Of a stretch of 64,000 nt of DNA, positions 1 through 10,870 are shown one piece after another. The notes beneath the pieces were generated by a model, which searched no databases, was not told the DNA's origin, and was given only the letters and a program-made list of their open reading frames with translations. Both the position numbers and the translations under genes were made by a program. Positions within the stretch are counted from its first letter, which is position 1, and every line of letters starts with the position of its first letter. Origin of the DNA: Cadophora sp. MPI-SDFR-AT-0126 (lineage: Eukaryota > Ascomycota > Leotiomycetes > Helotiales > Ploettnerulaceae); NCBI GenBank assembly GCA_020747065.1, contig JAGMVK010000004.1, positions 806,001 to 870,000 on the forward strand. Direction: 5' to 3'.

Positions 1-181
1 AGGAGTAGTGATACAAGGAACTCGACATCAAAGCGGCCTTATAATAATATCACAACGTGGCATCTACCTCCTCTGAAATAGTAACCTCGAATCACCTCGA
101 ATCAATTTGATCATCCACAAATACATAATTTTGACACAACCATTTCATTTCCTCCAGCCACCACAAACAAGACCACTCAAC

Positions 182-484
182 ATGTCTACTTCCCCACGTA
201 CCGGCCCACTCGTCATCGAGCACACTGAAAAGATTCTGGCTTACGACATCTTCCAACAATGTTTCGTCCACTATTTCAAGACCTGGATCGATACTCGCAA
301 GGCTGATAGAATCGAGATACCCATCGGCAGATTCACCCGTCACGTCCAAGTCGCGGTTCATCTCACTAAATTCTGGGAGCAACGTCCCGAGTATGCCGTC
401 GGAAGCTCGAAGATTGATGAACAGGGTCGAGTCACAATTCCGTTCTATTACGTGGGACGATTCAAGGTGCTTTATGTGATTTGA
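182..484 (+). CDS. Small hypothetical protein (100 aa)
   Basis: An intact 100-residue frame starts at an ATG preceded by an A-rich fungal-type context (CAAC before ATG) and ends in TGA. The product has no signal peptide or membrane segment. It is mildly basic and rich in aromatic residues, with a run of probable beta strands in the second half. I do not recognise the family. An upstream part of the same frame (from 107) has no convincing earlier ATG, so 182 is chosen. It lies at the edge of a gene-poor region with a transposon, so it could also be the end fragment of a larger decayed gene. Confidence 0.4.
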   Translation: MSTSPRTGPLVIEHTEKILAYDIFQQCFVHYFKTWIDTRKADRIEIPIGRFTRHVQVAVHLTKFWEQRPEYAVGSSKIDEQGRVTIPFYYVGRFKVLYVI

Positions 485-2890
485 GTTGCACGAGGAACGC
501 TCTTAGACAACAACTCAAATGATGCGCAGGTAACTCCTGCGATTGACGCTAGAAATCCTGGGGCCGCTTTATGCTGTCAATTATGATGGGCATCTGAATC
601 TAGATACCTGAAAATAATACAATGAATAAGAACAAGTTCTCTCTCTAGCTCTCTAGAAAACTGAAGAACTTGACCAAAAAGCTGCGGGGCTATTCTGGTG
701 ACATGATTCGTAAACCTCAATGTGATTCGGGTGACGTTTCCTTGATTCCTTCGCGACACTGCACTCTAGAATCTGTTCAAAGATTTTTGTAAATTTGGGT
801 AAATTAGTTTTTGACTGTCATCTCAATGATTCGGGTTGTCCTTCCGCTGTATGGTCTGCCGTGATCACTCTCTGTGAAGGGGACCAAAAATTAGATTTCT
901 TGACATATACAAATAACCAAATAATCGATTATCGTCCAAATCAGGTCTAGCTTCTGTGGTGTAAGTACCTTCGAATCATCACCTGTTGACTCAACTAACA
1001 AGTTCACAGCCAATGGTTAGGTTCGTACAGTCCGATCAGTCACCTTCAAGACGAAATACTAATCCTCTTCAAGGATTCCACCCTTCCAAGACAAATGTCA
1101 AGTAAGGTGGAGGTTCGTGTTCGATTCACGGCAGTTGCAGTATTCTTTTTTGCATTTCTGAACTTGGAAATGTGCGAAAGTGGAGACTTGCGAGTTTCCT
1201 TTCGGCTTTTTTGCCCATTCCGTAAAAGTCACCCCTGTTTGTGTACTTACTCGGGCGAAGGACACTAGGCCAAATCGAGCTTTTAAAATCGAGCTTTTAC
1301 CACTTTCTCACAAGACATAATGATACATCTATGTAGCTGAATTGCGGGGATTGACACTGAAACAGTATCAATATCTCTTGCACGCTCACTCTGAAAGGCA
1401 GAGTTTGTTGCTCATCAAGCGAGCCTTGGCGAGAATGGTGGGGCAAATAGGGGGACGGTTGGAGCGGGGCATTTCCCCGAATGCTTATTTGAAGCTAGTA
1501 GTCTTAATTCAGATTAAAAATTAGCTTTGAGGCTCGATGGCCTTGCTTCCTCTCCATATTTCCGAGGCAACTTCTGACCGAACTTATGACTTTTGGTCAC
1601 GGAAAGTTTACTGGAGCATCTATACGAACTTCCTCCCTTGGTAAGTGGCTTAATGCTGCACTATGAAATTGACAAGCTGAGATTTGATGGTATGCTAATC
1701 AAGTTTTGAAATGGAATCCAATGCAAACCAGCCATTGCTGAAACCCTACAGGCGAGAGAATCCTCCAATTCTCAATATCTCCACACAGCTCTAGTGTTTG
1801 GTCACGGTACCGTGGCGCCTGCAAAATAAATACGACGGTGACGATGAGGATGATGGCTACAATGATGGTGACTGCGAGGAGGAAGACCTGGAAGGTGGGG
1901 AAATTGAGCTGCCTGGCTCGATCTTCGAAGATAAGGGTGTGAGAAGAGAAGACTTGAAGGTATTATATGTGAGGAAGGGGCATTGAAGATCGGACGATTG
2001 CTAGCTAAAGAAAACTATTACCTCTATTATATTCGTAAAGAGACCTAAGATTAGAACTCCCTCTACTAATAATAAATATAAACGCCACTTACCTTGTAAT
2101 CCTACTATGCCTATCCTATATATTAAGTACTTAATTCTCTTTCTCTCTCTTATTCACTTTCTCTCCTATTGAATGTAGTACCTTTTCTATACCTTACTAT
2201 GACTTACTTAACGTTCGTTCCTGGGTGGCGAGACGCCCGCCGTACCGAGACTCTACCAATAGTTTCCAACACAATAAAGCCAACAATAAGCTAGTAGTTT
2301 AGATATTCTCGGGATAGCAGCTTTAAACTATAAAATATAATTTGTTCTTAAAATCCTTTGTAAATACCTCCTGTTTACCGTGTAATACACAATTCACTTT
2401 AAGAGTCGCACAAGATCCCCACTTCGAACGGGCTCGTTCGCACCGGAATCCTCGTACATCCCGCCAAAAAGTTTGTTAGCCGTAGATAAACATGCTAAGA
2501 CTCTATTCCGAGCGAGGCGATGAAATCTTACAAATAGTTGTGCTTCTATAGTAATTAAATGCATATGATGCGAGAGGTGCAAAATAAGCAATCTCGCACG
2601 CCGACGTATGGAAATCCGAAAGTAGCGTAGCGATTTGAAGCATGAGCGCTTAACAGATCGAGCCAGGCCGCAAGGCTTAAGTCACGCTTCTATGCATGAC
2701 TCGCACTCCTCATTACTCTCCACGTGTATTCAGCCAGATACGTGACTTTCAACCTCAGCATCCGGTTTTCCTTCCGTAAGTTACAGAGTTTCTACCCAAC
2801 AGACCTTGGCAGCGCGGGGCAACGAGCCACGTGTCACTACGTTACCTGCGAAATGTCGGAAATTGGTGGGGTCGATTCAGCTGTACTGTG
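485..2890. other. Gene-poor, partly TA-rich stretch left of the transposon
   Basis: No full gene is visible. Only short frames without an ATG occur, including an acidic one at about 1798-1986 and one on the minus strand at about 2394-2591 that looks like a coding remnant. From about 2000 to 2390 the base composition turns strongly to TA steps, as in DNA changed by repeat-induced point mutation. This reads as decayed repeat or gene debris into which the transposon inserted. Confidence 0.5.
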
Positions 2891-2970
2891 AGCTGATCTC
2901 AGCTATACCTCAACTGTATCCCTTCGTGTGGCAGTCCGGGTTTTAGCGTCTTGGCAGCTACCCCACCAAA
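2891..2970 (+). repeat. Left inverted repeat of the piggyBac-type element
   Basis: Contains an 18-bp and a 19-bp block that are exact reverse complements of the right end, plus an outer 14-bp near-palindrome and an inner CCACCAAA. The outer part also holds several CAGCTGTA-like subrepeats. Confidence 0.8.
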
Positions 2971-3043
2971 GTGCAGGTAAACAATCCATGTAAACAAATC
3001 AAAGAATTATCATCAATTGCCACATAAACCACCATAGAAAGCT

Positions 3044-4857
3044 ATGCAGGAGGTCGTTGCAGATTCTACGGATCCTGCTACGACACGCCCAAACCTAGAT
3101 CCCGTGACAAAAACTGGTTCTGGCTTTATACCTATGGATTTACCTCCCTTTCGCTCACGTGTTAACCTACTACCCCATATTAAGCCTATCGACGCCTGGG
3201 GGTTATTTTTACTGTTTTTTCCAGAGGATCAAATCCGGATCATATGTAATAATACAAATACTTGTAAAGAGAGGGAATATCAAGAGAGATTTGAGTCAAA
3301 TCAAGTACCAATACATGCCCGGATTAATGATTGGCGTCCTATGATAGTCGCTGAAGCTTACGGATATATCGGAATACGTATATATATCGGTATCCACACG
3401 GAAAACAAAGCGAGGGACTACTGGAAATCAGGAGACCTTGCGTGGCCGGATCATGCTCTTACAGCTGTCATGAGCCTTCGGAGGTTTGAAGTACTACATA
3501 CCTTGTTTAGACTTTGTAGTACAGATCCGGATCATACTTTTGAAGCTGTCTTTGACCGTGTAAGTAGGTTATTCATGATCCGGACCTTGATCTAACGTAC
3601 CTTTAGTTAGAACCCTTGAATACCTATATTCGGGAAACCTCTCGAAAGCTATGGATTCCTGGGAGGGATATTGCCGTGGATGAGGCTATGTCACGTTTCC
3701 AGGGCCGCTCGAAGGATATATTGAAGATCCCAGGGAAGCCGATTGATCGGGGCTATAAGATATGGGTCCTTGCTGACCAGGGCTTCTTTTTTGACTGGGT
3801 TTTCCACCGGAAAGGTACGAAAATCAACGATCCGGAACGGGGTAGGCTCGGCCCATGGAAAGTCCCTCAACCCAGGGCTCTAGGGAAGAATACCTCTTCA
3901 GCCGTTGTTGCGTACGTAATGGAGAGGCTCCCGAATCAAGGCAAAGGTCACGTTGTTTACCTCGACAACTTGTTTACCAATATTAAGCTCTTGAAGTACG
4001 GTAGAGAGCGTGGGTGGGGGGCCACAGGCACGTGTATAGCTAAAAGTGGTATTTTGAAGCGATTTGCTCAAATGAAGGCCGAAGATGCGAAGAAGGATGA
4101 AATCCCCTGGGGTACACTCTATACGGAAGCAACTACAGACAACTTGATCAATATGATGGCGTGGAAAGACAATGCTTTAGTACTCTCGATGTCGACACAC
4201 TCTGATGCTTAGAGGAAGGTACAGAGACTCCGCCGGCGACCTTCTGAGACCTCTACTTCATGGAAAACAGCTCGTGTACCCTTTGGAACGCATGCTCGAG
4301 CCTGGCTTGAGATTCCTGAGTACGAAGACGATTATAACCACCAAATGGGTGCTGTGGATCGAGGAAATCAACTCAAGAAAGGCAATACCTTAGAGCGTCT
4401 TTGTTTAATGGGTGGTCAGCAATCTTTAGCCACTTGGATCGAAGATACGGCGATTACTAACGCCTATAAGCTCAGTTTCCACTCCGAAGTGCCACCGGAA
4501 GAGAAGTGGACTGATCAGACGAAGTTTAGAACGGAGCTAGTTCAACGTTGTTTCGCTCTTGCTACTCAAGGTCGCCTAAAACGCAAAAGATCTGCAATAT
4601 TCGCTGTCGAGCCTGTACCGGAGGGAGGAGACCATACCCTATCGCGCATGGAGTACTCTAGAGCGTGTGTTGTGTGTCAAAAAGAGGGTATATCCCGGCA
4701 AGTACAGAGGAAGGTTTTAGGTGAGCTTTCGACGAATATCCCACCAAATATAAAGGGATCCGGATGCAGGAAAGAATCGATATTTGGCTGTAAAGTCTGT
4801 ATGGTCTCCCTATGTAAAGATAACTCCTGCTTTGCCCGGTATCATAGCGTAGAATAG
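3044..4857 (+). pseudogene. piggyBac-type transposase, one in-frame stop (TAG at 4210)
   Basis: Two exons are read: 3044-3559 and 3607-4857, with a 47-nt phase-0 intron (GTAAGT to TTTAG, CTAAC branch site). The product is about 588 residues and belongs to the PGBD/DDE_Tnp_1_7 family. The N-terminal part has the usual TN...W...YW pattern. The three catalytic aspartates are visible: in a VDEAM motif (about 3679), in a YLDN motif (about 3962) and in an MGAVDRGNQL motif (about 4345). The C-terminus ends in a cysteine/histidine cluster (CxxC...LC...CF..YH), the family's zinc finger. A single TAG at 4210-4212 interrupts an otherwise open frame between the second and third aspartate. CAG to TAG is the kind of change expected from repeat-induced point mutation, but this cannot be proved here. 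No other break is seen, so the copy looks young. Confidence 0.85.
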
Positions 4858-4891
4858 AGATGTTGTGATTCTAGTCTGAATGCCCTCATAT

Positions 4892-4971
4892 TTTGGTGGA
4901 GGATTTGCCTGCCAAGACGCTAAAACCCGTAAGCGAGCTGCCACACGAAGGGATAGGAGCTGAACTCAGCT
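4892..4971 (-). repeat. Right inverted repeat of the piggyBac-type element
   Basis: Reverse complement of the left end in four blocks (8, 19, 18 and 14 bp, the last with two changes) with slightly different spacers. It begins 34 bp after the transposase stop codon. Confidence 0.8.
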
Positions 4972-5268
4972 TTATTTGGGAATAAGGATTTCGACATCTA
5001 TAAATATAGCATACATATCACTCTAGGGTAGTCAGTCAAAGAAATGCAAATCCATCTTACCTGTGCTATCGCAACACGAAACTTAGTTATATAAAGTCTA
5101 AGTTATACCTGTATCGACAAAATGAGGGCACATGGACCTCTATGGACCTTTTTAAAATACTTTCTCAAAGATTGGAAAAATTTGTACCTCCGCGCTCGCC
5201 TATGGAAACTTCTCTATGGCTGAGAATCCATCCTACTCCACGTTTTTGGATGTCAGCAGACGTGGTGT

Positions 5269-5995
5269 ATGATCCACCGTCTTCTCAAAGAGCCGAAGGA
5301 AAAATCATTTGAGGTTTTCAGAATCTCACAACAGTCAGAGAATGCAGCGGTAGCTGTAGCTGTAAGTATTTTCAGCTTCGCGCACAACTTAAAAGCTCCT
5401 ATTAGGTTTGCACATAAATGATGTTTATAAGGGAACTATCACTGCAACCATCGCTCTAGCGTCAACAATACTTCCCGCGATCGCTAAAATCTCTTGGATT
5501 GTACCAGCTTTATGGCTTTTTAGTCTCCTGTCTGATCTTACTGCTGTCATTTGCTCGTGCAACCAACAAATGACGATCAGTAGACAGCTTGAGTCCGCTG
5601 AGCTGTTCACGTGGATGAACGATAAGTCACATGCAGATGGACAATCGACTGGATATGCTGTTCCCGACTTTTTCGCCGTTCTTACCGTTTCACTCCCTCG
5701 AAAATTTCTCCACTATTCTCTTCAAGCCTATATGCTTGGACTGACTATATATCTCGCATTTCTTTGGCGAGATAGCGTGGGGGATGAGGCGCCTGGAGAT
5801 AACCGAAGAATCTTCATAACTACGATAGTTTCGCTCGCTATATGCTGGGCCATTTTTCTTGTGTCTGATATTTCAAATCGCTGTAAGGGTTCCGTTTGGG
5901 ACCAAAATCTGAAGGAAGTTGAAAGGATCCAGCAAGGTACCGGGAAAGCAAGGATTGTTATTGGCGTCCAAGACTGGGAACCCGAGAAATCCTAG
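5269..5995 (+). pseudogene. Multi-pass membrane protein, apparently damaged
   Basis: The long frame 5406-5995 encodes about 195 residues with at least four hydrophobic segments (near residues 10-28, 35-50, 105-122 and 135-152) and a soluble C-terminal tail. It has no usable ATG near its start. It is preceded by a clear intron (GTAAGT at 5362, TTAG at 5404-5405). The best upstream exon, 5269-5361, starts with ATG and ends in an alanine/valine-rich helix that would suit this protein, but its reading phase does not match across the intron. A second open stretch, ending at 6168, follows in another frame. This suggests frameshifts in an older gene. The layout resembles orphan ascomycete membrane proteins of unknown function. 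A wrong exon model on my side is the other explanation. Confidence 0.5.
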
Positions 5996-6324
5996 CCGAC
6001 ATCGTCGAAGGGAGTAGTAAGAAGGCTGTTAGGCAATTCTCGACTATGAGTAGGCTGGCACAGCCCCTTGAGAGTAGTGCTTGTGATAGAGGAAAGGCAA
6101 CTTTTAGGCGTATGGTAGAGTATGTGCAGGAGGAGATGAAGGGTATAGCCTATGGTTTGGCGGGCTGAAATTGTTAAGTTAGAGATTAGTATTTTTATGG
6201 GCCCACCGTAGTCGTTAGGAGGTGATGAGGTGTTAGGTATTTGTTTTTGCTTACCTACCGCTGGTCCTACACATATTCTGGCTTAGGGCTTTGTCATGTT
6301 TGTGAATTGATTGCATAGTTGTGT
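5996..6324. other. Gap after the damaged membrane-protein gene
   Basis: The first 170 bases stay open in frame 1 (codons ending at the TGA at 6166-6168), probably a displaced 3' part of the neighbouring gene. The rest shows no feature. Confidence 0.4.
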
Positions 6325-7195
6325 TTATGTCAAAGACGGAAATGGAAATTGCTTATGTCGAGATTCCGATATCGAACTACCTGTTTCATTACCTGTAAAG
6401 TACTCCACGCGATGGTAATTGACGCTGGTCTTCTGAAAAGCAGAAAGATACGCCACAACTCCTGCGTACCCTCTCATACCCATACCCAACGGGCCCAAGT
6501 CAACATTCCTGAAAGATTTCTCAAAGCAATCTTCCAGAGCAGAAGACAGAGCCACGCCCTCTACCAAAACAGCTCCGGTATTTCCCGACTGATGAATATC
6601 TTCTCATATTTCCGCGACCCCACAGGCATATTTCTGCTAAAGAAAACCTTATAGGGCATCCTGACTTCGAATGTCTTACTGTACTTTTGCACGCAGACAG
6701 GAGGTGCGTCTTCGTCAACGTAGTTCGCGCACACTTGAATCTCGACCTCAAAGGTGTTGCTGCTGATCCGGGGTTTCGTCCAGGTCAGGCCTTGGGTCCA
6801 ACCTAGAAGGCACCCATTAGCCAAACATTATGGGGAAAATCAAGCTGAGGTCCAGACTTACTCATTCCCTTCATGATGCAGTCACGTAATTGATTCTCAG
6901 TCATATAGGTGAAACTCGAATCCTCGAAAGACCAGATCACAACTTCACTCATTGCAAGAGAGCTCGACTCGTAGTCGCGTGCGGATATTGGAGATGAGGT
7001 CGAATTGGATGTCGAAGACGGAGTGGAAGATCTTGTTGGCAGCGCTGGCGTTTGGTCACCACTGTTTCCCATGATCACATCGCGGTCGGTGCTGTGCTCT
7101 TCGTGACTTTCCATCGTTATCAGTCTTGTAGAACTGCGCCTATTGCCCCAAGCCAGGGCTGTGTGTTGTGATGTGGTTCTCGCTGTGTCTTCCAT
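6325..7195 (-). CDS. Hypothetical protein with serine-rich N-terminus
   Basis: The first exon, 7195-6862, starts with a good ATG and encodes a Ser/Thr/Pro-rich, low-complexity N-terminus followed by a structured part. A 58-nt intron (GTAAGT at 6861, CTAG ending at 6803) leads to exon 2 at 6802 in correct phase. If exon 2 is read through, the protein ends at 6561 with 191 residues. A strong donor (GTAAGA at 6679) and acceptors at about 6600-6603 would instead join to 6599-6325, giving about 243 residues. The second model is preferred because that last segment looks protein-like (Gly/Val/Leu pattern with GAVLVEGVAL). I do not recognise a domain, and no signal peptide is present. Confidence 0.55.
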
Positions 7196-7859
7196 CGTGG
7201 AGTTTCGAGCCGATTTTGTGATTGTGGATTTCGTGTTGGAGGAAAGGCGGTGGTCTTATGGAGAGGTCCTTGTTAAAAAATGGACTGGCTAGGAACCTAG
7301 TCATTGTCGAATACAAAAGAGTGAATACTATTCAGTCCAAATACCTTATGCGGTTGGCTACTTCCTAGTCTGCTAGAGTGACTCTAAGTCGCACTTCTTT
7401 TGGTTCGCTAATTTAGGTAAATTGTAGTTGCCATGTCGACGACTGTCAGCGAGAGACATACGCGCTACTAGGGAAGGCACCTTTCGCGCATGTGAATTCA
7501 AGCATTTTGATCACATTGGCTTCTCCCTGGTCGAAGTACAATATCCCTCGTCTATCCCGAGAATTGCAAGAAGTAAGCACACAAGTAATTCTTGAATGGT
7601 ACCGGATCTTACGGGCACAAGCTCGGCTGGCAAACGTATTCAGCAACAGCAATCTCTCCATTTCTCATTTCGAAACCAAAACTATATTCGATAACGACAG
7701 ATAGAACCCATATTCCAACCCCAAGCAGACAACTCAAAATCCATAAAGGACGATCCTGAGCGCGACAAGTGTCACCTGGCCCATCTTTCTCCTGCCACAC
7801 TGAGATCCTCCATTGCCCACCCATACGATCCGAGTATGTCCCGTAAACTCGAAGCAAAT
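7196..7859. other. Intergenic stretch
   Basis: Holds the upstream region of the hypothetical gene at 6325-7195 and the 3' side of the cysteine-rich gene. A frame at 7492-7704 on the plus strand reads like protein but lacks an ATG. I see no supported gene. Confidence 0.4.
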
Positions 7860-8218
7860 CTATGCTACGATACAGCAAACAGCCTTCTTGGGCCAGCTAC
7901 ATCCATCACCGGTCATGTGCGAGAAGCCTCTCCAGTCACAATACTCTTCTCCTTTGCCGGCCCAGGAAACGGAGCAGCTGCTTCGATCTGCGACAGGGTG
8001 TTAGCGTTGTGTTTACTGTGACAAATGTACCTATTACGAGAAGGAAAAGATAGCAGGAGAAGAAGGAAAGGGAGCTTACGGAAGCAGTTGTCTGCCAGAA
8101 GGGCAGCATCAGCGGCGACTTCAGCGACATCTCGAGCCTCAGCCTCAAGAGCTGCGGGAGCAGCAATGGCAGTAGTGGCCATGATGGTGGCGATGTAGAG
8201 GAGGAAGTTGGTCTTCAT
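7860..8218 (-). CDS. Small secreted cysteine-rich protein (88 aa, 6 Cys)
   Basis: Two exons: 8218-8080 and 7987-7860, joined in phase 1 over a 92-nt intron (GTAAGC at 8079, CGCAG ending at 7988). The product has a signal peptide (about residues 1-20, cut after AIAA), an Ala/Glu-rich acidic propeptide (about 21-43) and a mature domain with six cysteines at residues 45, 51, 63, 76, 84 and 85 (spacing 5, 11, 12, 7, 0) plus a motif RGFSHMTGDGC. Reading through the intron gives a longer frame with only one cysteine in the mature part, so splicing creates the cysteine domain. Such layouts are typical of secreted fungal effectors or antimicrobial peptides. No Cys-x3-Cys step of classical defensins is seen, so I do not name a family. 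Confidence 0.7.
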
Positions 8219-8351
8219 TTTGATGATTTGAAGTTAGTTGTTTGCAAGTGAGGGCTGTCTTTGAAAGTGTGCTTATGAGTGTGCTTGTTGTTGCTGAGTT
8301 GTTGTGATGATGTGAGTGTGAAGATGAACGATTTGATGAGAGAGGCGGGGG

Positions 8352-8358
8352 TTTATAT
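8352..8358 (-). promoter_or_regulatory. TATA box of the cysteine-rich gene
   Basis: TATATAA on the minus strand, about 135 bp before the ATG at 8218. A GCGGGG element, matching the carbon-repressor consensus SYGGRG, lies next to it at about 8345-8350. Confidence 0.5.
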
Positions 8359-8359
8359 A

Positions 8360-10398
8360 GACTTTTCTCGTCTTCTTGTTGACTTCTTTTGCCGTTTTGA
8401 CTTGAGAAGAAAATTTGCATAGTTAGTCAACGGACAAACTATCAGACCGTATTATCCCGTACTAAAGGATTGGAAGTAGCATGCAATGGAGGATCTGATG
8501 TTCTATATTGGACTTGTACTTAGGAAATGAAGATCGTTTGATGAATGCAGACCGTGCTCCAAGAAGCGATGTTCTCTGGGATGTTCCCTCAGTCAATCTT
8601 GAGATGAGAGATGAGAGATTTCTAACTTTAGAAGGAGATTGATAACCGATAGGTGCTTATTCCATTACGGCTATGTACATCTTACAGTCGGACTGATTGC
8701 CATCAAAAATTTCTAGATCATGGAATGTAAAGACGGCCGTTGAATTTGTCCGATGTTGATCTTAGGAATATTGTGTAACTTGGACGAAGTAACTTGACGA
8801 TACTAAAAGCCGCCACGCTACTGCACTCCACTCGAAGGATCGTTTCAAAATTGTACAAATTATCATCCACACGACGGCCTTGAATCGATGAGAGCAATCC
8901 TTCACGTGTGTTGCCGATGATGAGTGACGCTTGTTCGGTCTTGGCAGCAGAAGCCACCCTCCGGGACTTAAGCTTAAGCGACCAATGAGGCGTTGCAATA
9001 GACCTCTATCTAGGTAGTCGGTCAGGGGCAGGGTGAAGGGAAGGATCTTGAGGCGTCTTTAGCTGTACGGCATGACGCTGGCCAATAAACAAAGGTCATA
9101 GGGCTGTTGAAGTGGATCTATTTTGAATGTGGCGTTGGGCTCATCCCGGAGGACTTTTCATGTAGTACAATTGATCGACAATGTTTACAGTAACGAAAAC
9201 ATGATTGATAGGTCATTTGCTTGACTTGTGTCTCGCGCCGAGCAGAATTATTCTCTTCAATTGAATGTTTCGCTCCCGAAGCCAGATCGCGTGAGCAGAG
9301 CAGGGAAAGTCAAGGCTAAAGGGGAAGAAAGTTCCGTAGGATGAATTTCATTGTCAGCCGCACTTTGGACAGCCCAACCAAGCTTCAACCTTATTTTACC
9401 ATTGCGACTTGAACAACTGAAGGAGTGAAATGACGCAGACTCTGGGCACTCTTGTGAATGCGAAAATGGCTCATCTGCCTTTGATCTGATGCGAACTTGA
9501 GGCTGGATATGTAGATACATACTAGGATAGGACTTGTAGGATGCCTTGGCTTGAACTACCGAGCTGGTAAATGGAAATTATGAGGCCGGTTCAACGGCTT
9601 CGAGGTCACCCCCGGGGCAATAGATGACTGAGAGTCTTGGTCCTGCTTACTCTTTGCTCTCTAGTAATTGAAATGTAAATTGTGATCTTTGCATTGCCAA
9701 ATGCGATGCCGTAAACTGGAAGGGCAGGTGAAGAAAGCCACTAATGTAGAGAAAATTGAACCAGGGACGACAAAGATTCACAACTAATAGATAAGCTTCT
9801 AATTCTGTAGGAGAAGAAGGATATCGTTTGAACAGGTATCAGAATAGATGCAGGCAGTGTGGAATTGAGAAATAAAATAGGACAATTCCATCCTCACAGA
9901 CCAAACAAGGTTGGAGAACTTTGCATACTCATCGGTGAGAGCCCACGCGCAGAAACATGCTTGCCAGGACCAGAACAGCTAGAGTTGATCTATGAAATAA
10001 CAGTGGCAATTTACGACGATTATCTACTAAGATTGTACTGAGCTATGACACTTTGACGAATGGGAGCAAGTGTCCAAGTCGATGTCTATCCGTAGCCAGC
10101 ATAAACAGCACATCAACATTCCCCATTGACAACGAAAATGGTTTATCATGACTTACATATATATCTCAACCGAGGAGTGAGGATAGTGCTGATTTCACAG
10201 AGGTGTCCGAACGTACATCGTAGGCAAAGCGGCTTCGAAATATGCGTCTATTCATTCAACGTTCAGTAAACAATCCCAGGCCAAGACCCAAATTCCTAAC
10301 CTCATTTCCCTAACGCCAGCACTTCCCGACCGAGTGGTCATTATGCCGTCAACGCCTTTCATTGTTCTGATATCTATGCATCGTGGCTTTCGTCCCAT
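8360..10398. other. 2-kb intergenic stretch
   Basis: No supported gene on either strand. All frames are short and lack an ATG in a good context or coding-like composition. It separates the cysteine-rich gene's promoter from the 3' end of the CRIPT gene. Confidence 0.5.
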
Positions 10399-10870
10399 TC
10401 ATTTCAGCGTGAACTTTTGGCCAGCAATAACCGGGGCAGCCGTGGTCGACTTCGAGTTGGCCTTTCCACACATGGCACATGCTAGATCCTATCAGCTAGA
10501 CCCTTCAACAGTACAGTCTAACAAGCATACCGTTGGCCTTGTAGGCGCACTTTTGGCAATATGTTCTTCCTTGATCTACTTTCGTTTTGCATGTGGTGCA
10601 TGAGGAGGCATAAGAAGCATATGGGTTTCTCGCAGCTTTGGACAATAGCTTGCTCTGCATAATTGGTCAGCATATATATGAAGAACAGTTTTCGAATTGA
10701 CACACCTTTCCTATGCCGTTGTTGCCCAGTGTTGCTGAGGTCTTCGCCTTATCGCCACTTTTGAACGATGATCCTGCGGGAGAGCCATAATACATCTCAC
10801 TCTTCTTCTTAACTCCTGGCGTTGCAAGCGTCGTGGACTTCGAAATCTTCTGGCATTTTGCGCAAACCAT
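10399..10870 (-). CDS. CRIPT family zinc-binding protein
   Basis: Three exons: 10870-10706, 10654-10531 and 10481-10399, with introns of 51 and 49 nt (phases 0 and 1), giving 123 residues. The start MVCAKCQK and the later CxxC pairs (TTCKTK, CQKCAY, CAMCGK) match the conserved CRIPT layout of four CxxC pairs. The C-terminus ends in a lysine-rich tail (KFTLK). CRIPT is a small conserved eukaryotic protein; in animals it binds PDZ domains and it has been linked to the minor and major spliceosome. Its fungal role is little known. The upstream frame extends beyond this ATG, but similarity starts exactly at MVC, so the start is firm. It is transcribed away from the flippase gene, with 522 bp between the two start codons. 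Confidence 0.93.

Larger units (their letters stand above)
2891..4971 (+). mobile_element. piggyBac-type DNA transposon with nested inverted repeats
   Basis: The element carries one transposase gene flanked by matching inverted blocks. From the outside in, a 14-bp near-palindrome at 2891-2904 matches 4958-4971 with two changes. An 18-bp block at 2917-2934 is the exact reverse complement of 4938-4955. A 19-bp block at 2937-2955 matches 4911-4929 exactly (core GCCAAGACGCTAAAACCCG). An 8-bp block at 2963-2970 matches 4892-4899. The block spacing differs between the two ends, with the right end carrying extra bases. I see no TTAA target duplication at either side, so the true outer ends may lie further out or have decayed. 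Size is about 2.1 kb. Confidence 0.8.

Noticed and set aside
1114..1139. tRNA-like T arm (GTGTTCGATTCAC) followed by a T-rich run near 1145
   Set aside because: The five-base stem and loop fit, but no matching acceptor strand, D arm or anticodon arm lies at the right distance upstream. It is probably chance or a decayed tRNA-derived sequence.
10334..10603. 89-residue plus-strand frame
   Set aside because: It starts at GTG and lies opposite two CRIPT exons, whose zinc motifs are clear.
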